NCBI GenBank assembly: GCA_002399435.1
Contig: DHDO01000092.1
Span: forward strand, 2,410-8,756
Direction of reading: 5' to 3'
Source of the DNA: Firmicutes bacterium UBA4874
Lineage (GTDB): Bacteria; Bacillota; Clostridia; Caldicoprobacterales; DTU083
Length of the DNA stretch: 6,347 bases
In this document: in pieces, positions 4,960-6,347 of the stretch
Layout of the letters: the number at the start of each line of letters is the position of its first letter
Position numbering within the stretch: the stretch's first letter is position 1
The notes under the pieces: model-generated
Database searches by the model: none
What the model was told of the DNA's origin: nothing
What the model saw: the letters and a program-made list of their open reading frames with translations, nothing else
Program-made: the position numbers and the translations under genes

Positions 4960-6347
4960 GTGCGGCGAGTTTTAACAATTATCCTTGTTTTGATAATTGT
5001 ATTCAGTTTCGTATCGATCCGGCCCATATCTGCGACGGATTACAGTTGGATCCGTGTTGCGCTGACCTCCACGGGCACACCGGCATCGATTCCTGTCATT
5101 GTTCAGGGCGATTATCAGATACCGGAGTTCCCATCTATCAGCGTTCAGCAAAAGCAATACACTGTTAGGGCAAAAGGTGGCGGCTTGATTCTGGAGGACG
5201 GCAGTAAATCCTGGTCCCTTGGCTCCCGGTTTACTCTTATGCGCAATACCGGAAGCCTGAACATCAGGAACAGTTCCTACGGATCGCTCAATTATTTGGG
5301 CAATATGGAGTTTCGGACCGAAGGAAGCGGTATCCGTCTGATCAATCATATTCATTTGGAAACATATCTATATGGCGTTGTGCCTTCTGAAATGCCAAAC
5401 AGTTGGCCAATTGAGGCATTGAAAGCCCAGGCGGTGGCTGCCCGCACCTATGCAGTGAAAGGCCTGCGGCCCAGTTCCCAGTATGATCTGGTGGATACCC
5501 AGAGCGATCAGGTCTATATGGGCTACAATCCAAATAAAAAAAATGCCATTCAGGCAGTGGATGGTACCCGTGGCAAGGGATTGACATATAACGGGAATTT
5601 TATATATGCCTTTTACTCTTCCAGCAACGGCGGGAAAACAGAGACCTCCAAAAATATCTTCTTACAGGATCTTCCTTATACCGTTATCAAGGATGATCCC
5701 TATGATGTGGGAAATCCCAATAACAAAAATGCAACATGGGAAAAGACCTATGCCAAGTCACCGGTGGACTCCGATTTGTGCAAGCAGGTGAAAAAAAGAA
5801 TTAAGGACTCCCTGAAAAGCAGGGGATACAGTACCAATGATTCGGACATCCAAATCAAAAGCATAAAGGAACTGACCATTCATCATAACGACAGCGGTAG
5901 GGTGAAGGATGGTCGGATCATTGTGACTCTGCAAGCCAAAAATGCAGCCAGTGGAAAGATGGAAAGCATAGAAGAGAAGGTAGCGTTGACGAAATCCAAT
6001 ACACTGGCCATTCTGGGTTTAAAGAGCCTTCTGTTTGGTGCAACAACGGACGGAAAAGCCTATTATATCCATGGCGGAGGATTTGGTCACGGAGTGGGAA
6101 TGAGCCAGTACGGAGCGCAGTATATGGCGCAGCAGGGACACAGCTATCAATCCATTTTGAATTTTTATTATCCCGGTACCAATCTGAAACAGCTTGAGAT
6201 TGCACCGGAGCCAACGCCAAAGCCGTTCCCGAGGCCAACGCCGATTCCAGAACCGACGCCGACACCAACACCGACGCCAACACCGACACCAACGCCGACA
6301 CCAACACCGACGCCAACACCGACGCCGACGCCGACTCCGGAACCAAC
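4960..6347 (+). CDS. Secreted SpoIID/LytB-domain protein with Pro-Thr tail (3' partial)
   Basis: At least 462 residues are seen; the frame is open to the window end. It starts with GTG and a signal peptide: R-R at 2-3, a hydrophobic core at about 4-19, and a likely cut after S-A (residue 25). The SpoIID/LytB domain follows: L-E-T-Y-L-Y-G-V-V-P-S-E-M-P at 133-146 with E144 as the expected catalytic Glu, A-L-K-A-Q-A-V-A-A-R-T-Y-A at 153-165, D-T-Q-S-D-Q-V-Y at 179-186, Y-S-S-S-N-G-G-K-T-E near 219-228, and G-G-G-F-G-H-G-V-G-M-S-Q-Y-G-A at 372-386. Proteins of this domain cut peptidoglycan glycan strands as lytic transglycosylases (SpoIID) or enhance the LytC amidase (LytB). The S-S-N-G-G section lacks the Cys reported at the SpoIID zinc site, which fits a LytB-like vegetative or unassigned member better than true SpoIID. 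It also lacks the usual spoIID neighbours. After residue 415 comes a Pro/Thr-rich linker, probably wall-spanning; what follows it is outside the window. Confidence 0.88.
   Translation, partial: MRRVLTIILVLIIVFSFVSIRPISATDYSWIRVALTSTGTPASIPVIVQGDYQIPEFPSISVQQKQYTVRAKGGGLILEDGSKSWSLGSRFTLMRNTGSLNIRNSSYGSLNYLGNMEFRTEGSGIRLINHIHLETYLYGVVPSEMPNSWPIEALKAQAVAARTYAVKGLRPSSQYDLVDTQSDQVYMGYNPNKKNAIQAVDGTRGKGLTYNGNFIYAFYSSSNGGKTETSKNIFLQDLPYTVIKDDPYDVGNPNNKNATWEKTYAKSPVDSDLCKQVKKRIKDSLKSRGYSTNDSDIQIKSIKELTIHHNDSGRVKDGRIIVTLQAKNAASGKMESIEEKVALTKSNTLAILGLKSLLFGATTDGKAYYIHGGGFGHGVGMSQYGAQYMAQQGHSYQSILNFYYPGTNLKQLEIAPEPTPKPFPRPTPIPEPTPTPTPTPTPTPTPTPTPTPTPTPTPTPEP
6253..6336 (+). repeat. Hexanucleotide minisatellite coding for (Pro-Thr)14
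   Basis: Fourteen consecutive 6-base units of the form CCR-ACN encode Pro-Thr. Pro codons are CCG or CCA; Thr codons are ACA or ACG, with a single ACT in the last unit. There is also a longer order: 6256-6287 and 6292-6323 are identical over 32 bases, a 36-base (six-unit) period, showing a recent tandem duplication. Looser Pro-rich units precede it (6205-6252), and a Pro-Glu-Pro unit follows before the window ends. Such tracts can change length by slippage or unequal recombination without shifting the frame. Confidence 0.9.

Noticed and set aside
6253..6336. The repeat tract as a CRISPR array.
   Set aside because: The units are 6 bases with no unique spacers and encode Pro-Thr in frame with the upstream domain.
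5918..6346. Minus-strand open frame with repeated Ala-Ser-Val-Leu near the window end.
   Set aside because: Its repeats are the reverse reading of the Pro-Thr minisatellite and of the SpoIID-like gene.

Overview
The window looks like a chromosome segment from an anaerobic Firmicute, most likely a member of Clostridia. The signs are a V-type ATP synthase operon end, the darA-holB-ricT gene block that Firmicutes carry near tmk, a 55-residue clostridial 2[4Fe-4S] ferredoxin, a SpoIID/LytB-type protein, strong AGGAGG-like ribosome binding sites and moderate G+C. The genus cannot be read from this sequence.

Layout. Positions 1-812 hold the end of the V-type ATP synthase operon: the last 62 codons of the B subunit, then the complete D subunit. 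A good sigma-A-type promoter (832-860) then starts a tight three-gene operon. It encodes DarA (c-di-AMP-binding PII-like protein), HolB (delta' subunit of the DNA polymerase III clamp loader) and RicT/YaaT (Cys-rich PSP1 protein of the Ric complex). The genes overlap or abut, so they are probably co-transcribed and partly coupled in translation.

Positions 3128-4491 are the odd part. A LacI-family regulator lies on the minus strand, convergent with ricT and sharing the hexamer TCATGA as both stop codons. It has lost the DNA-binding helix-turn-helix. At that very point (about 4082) a plus-strand thioredoxin-like gene begins without its own N-terminus. Two headless genes meeting head to head at one point look like a recombination or deletion scar, or an assembly join.

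Positions 4492-4860 hold the ferredoxin gene with a clear promoter, a GTG start chosen by its ribosome binding site, and two intrinsic terminators in tandem whose arms are nearly interchangeable. From 4960 to the window end runs a secreted SpoIID/LytB-domain protein of at least 462 residues. It opens with a GTG start and a signal peptide and enters a Pro-Thr repeat that runs off the edge, so its C-terminus is not visible.

Most genes are housekeeping. I see no clear undescribed system. The best leads are the double-truncation junction at 4082 and the Pro-Thr minisatellite in the wall-associated protein.
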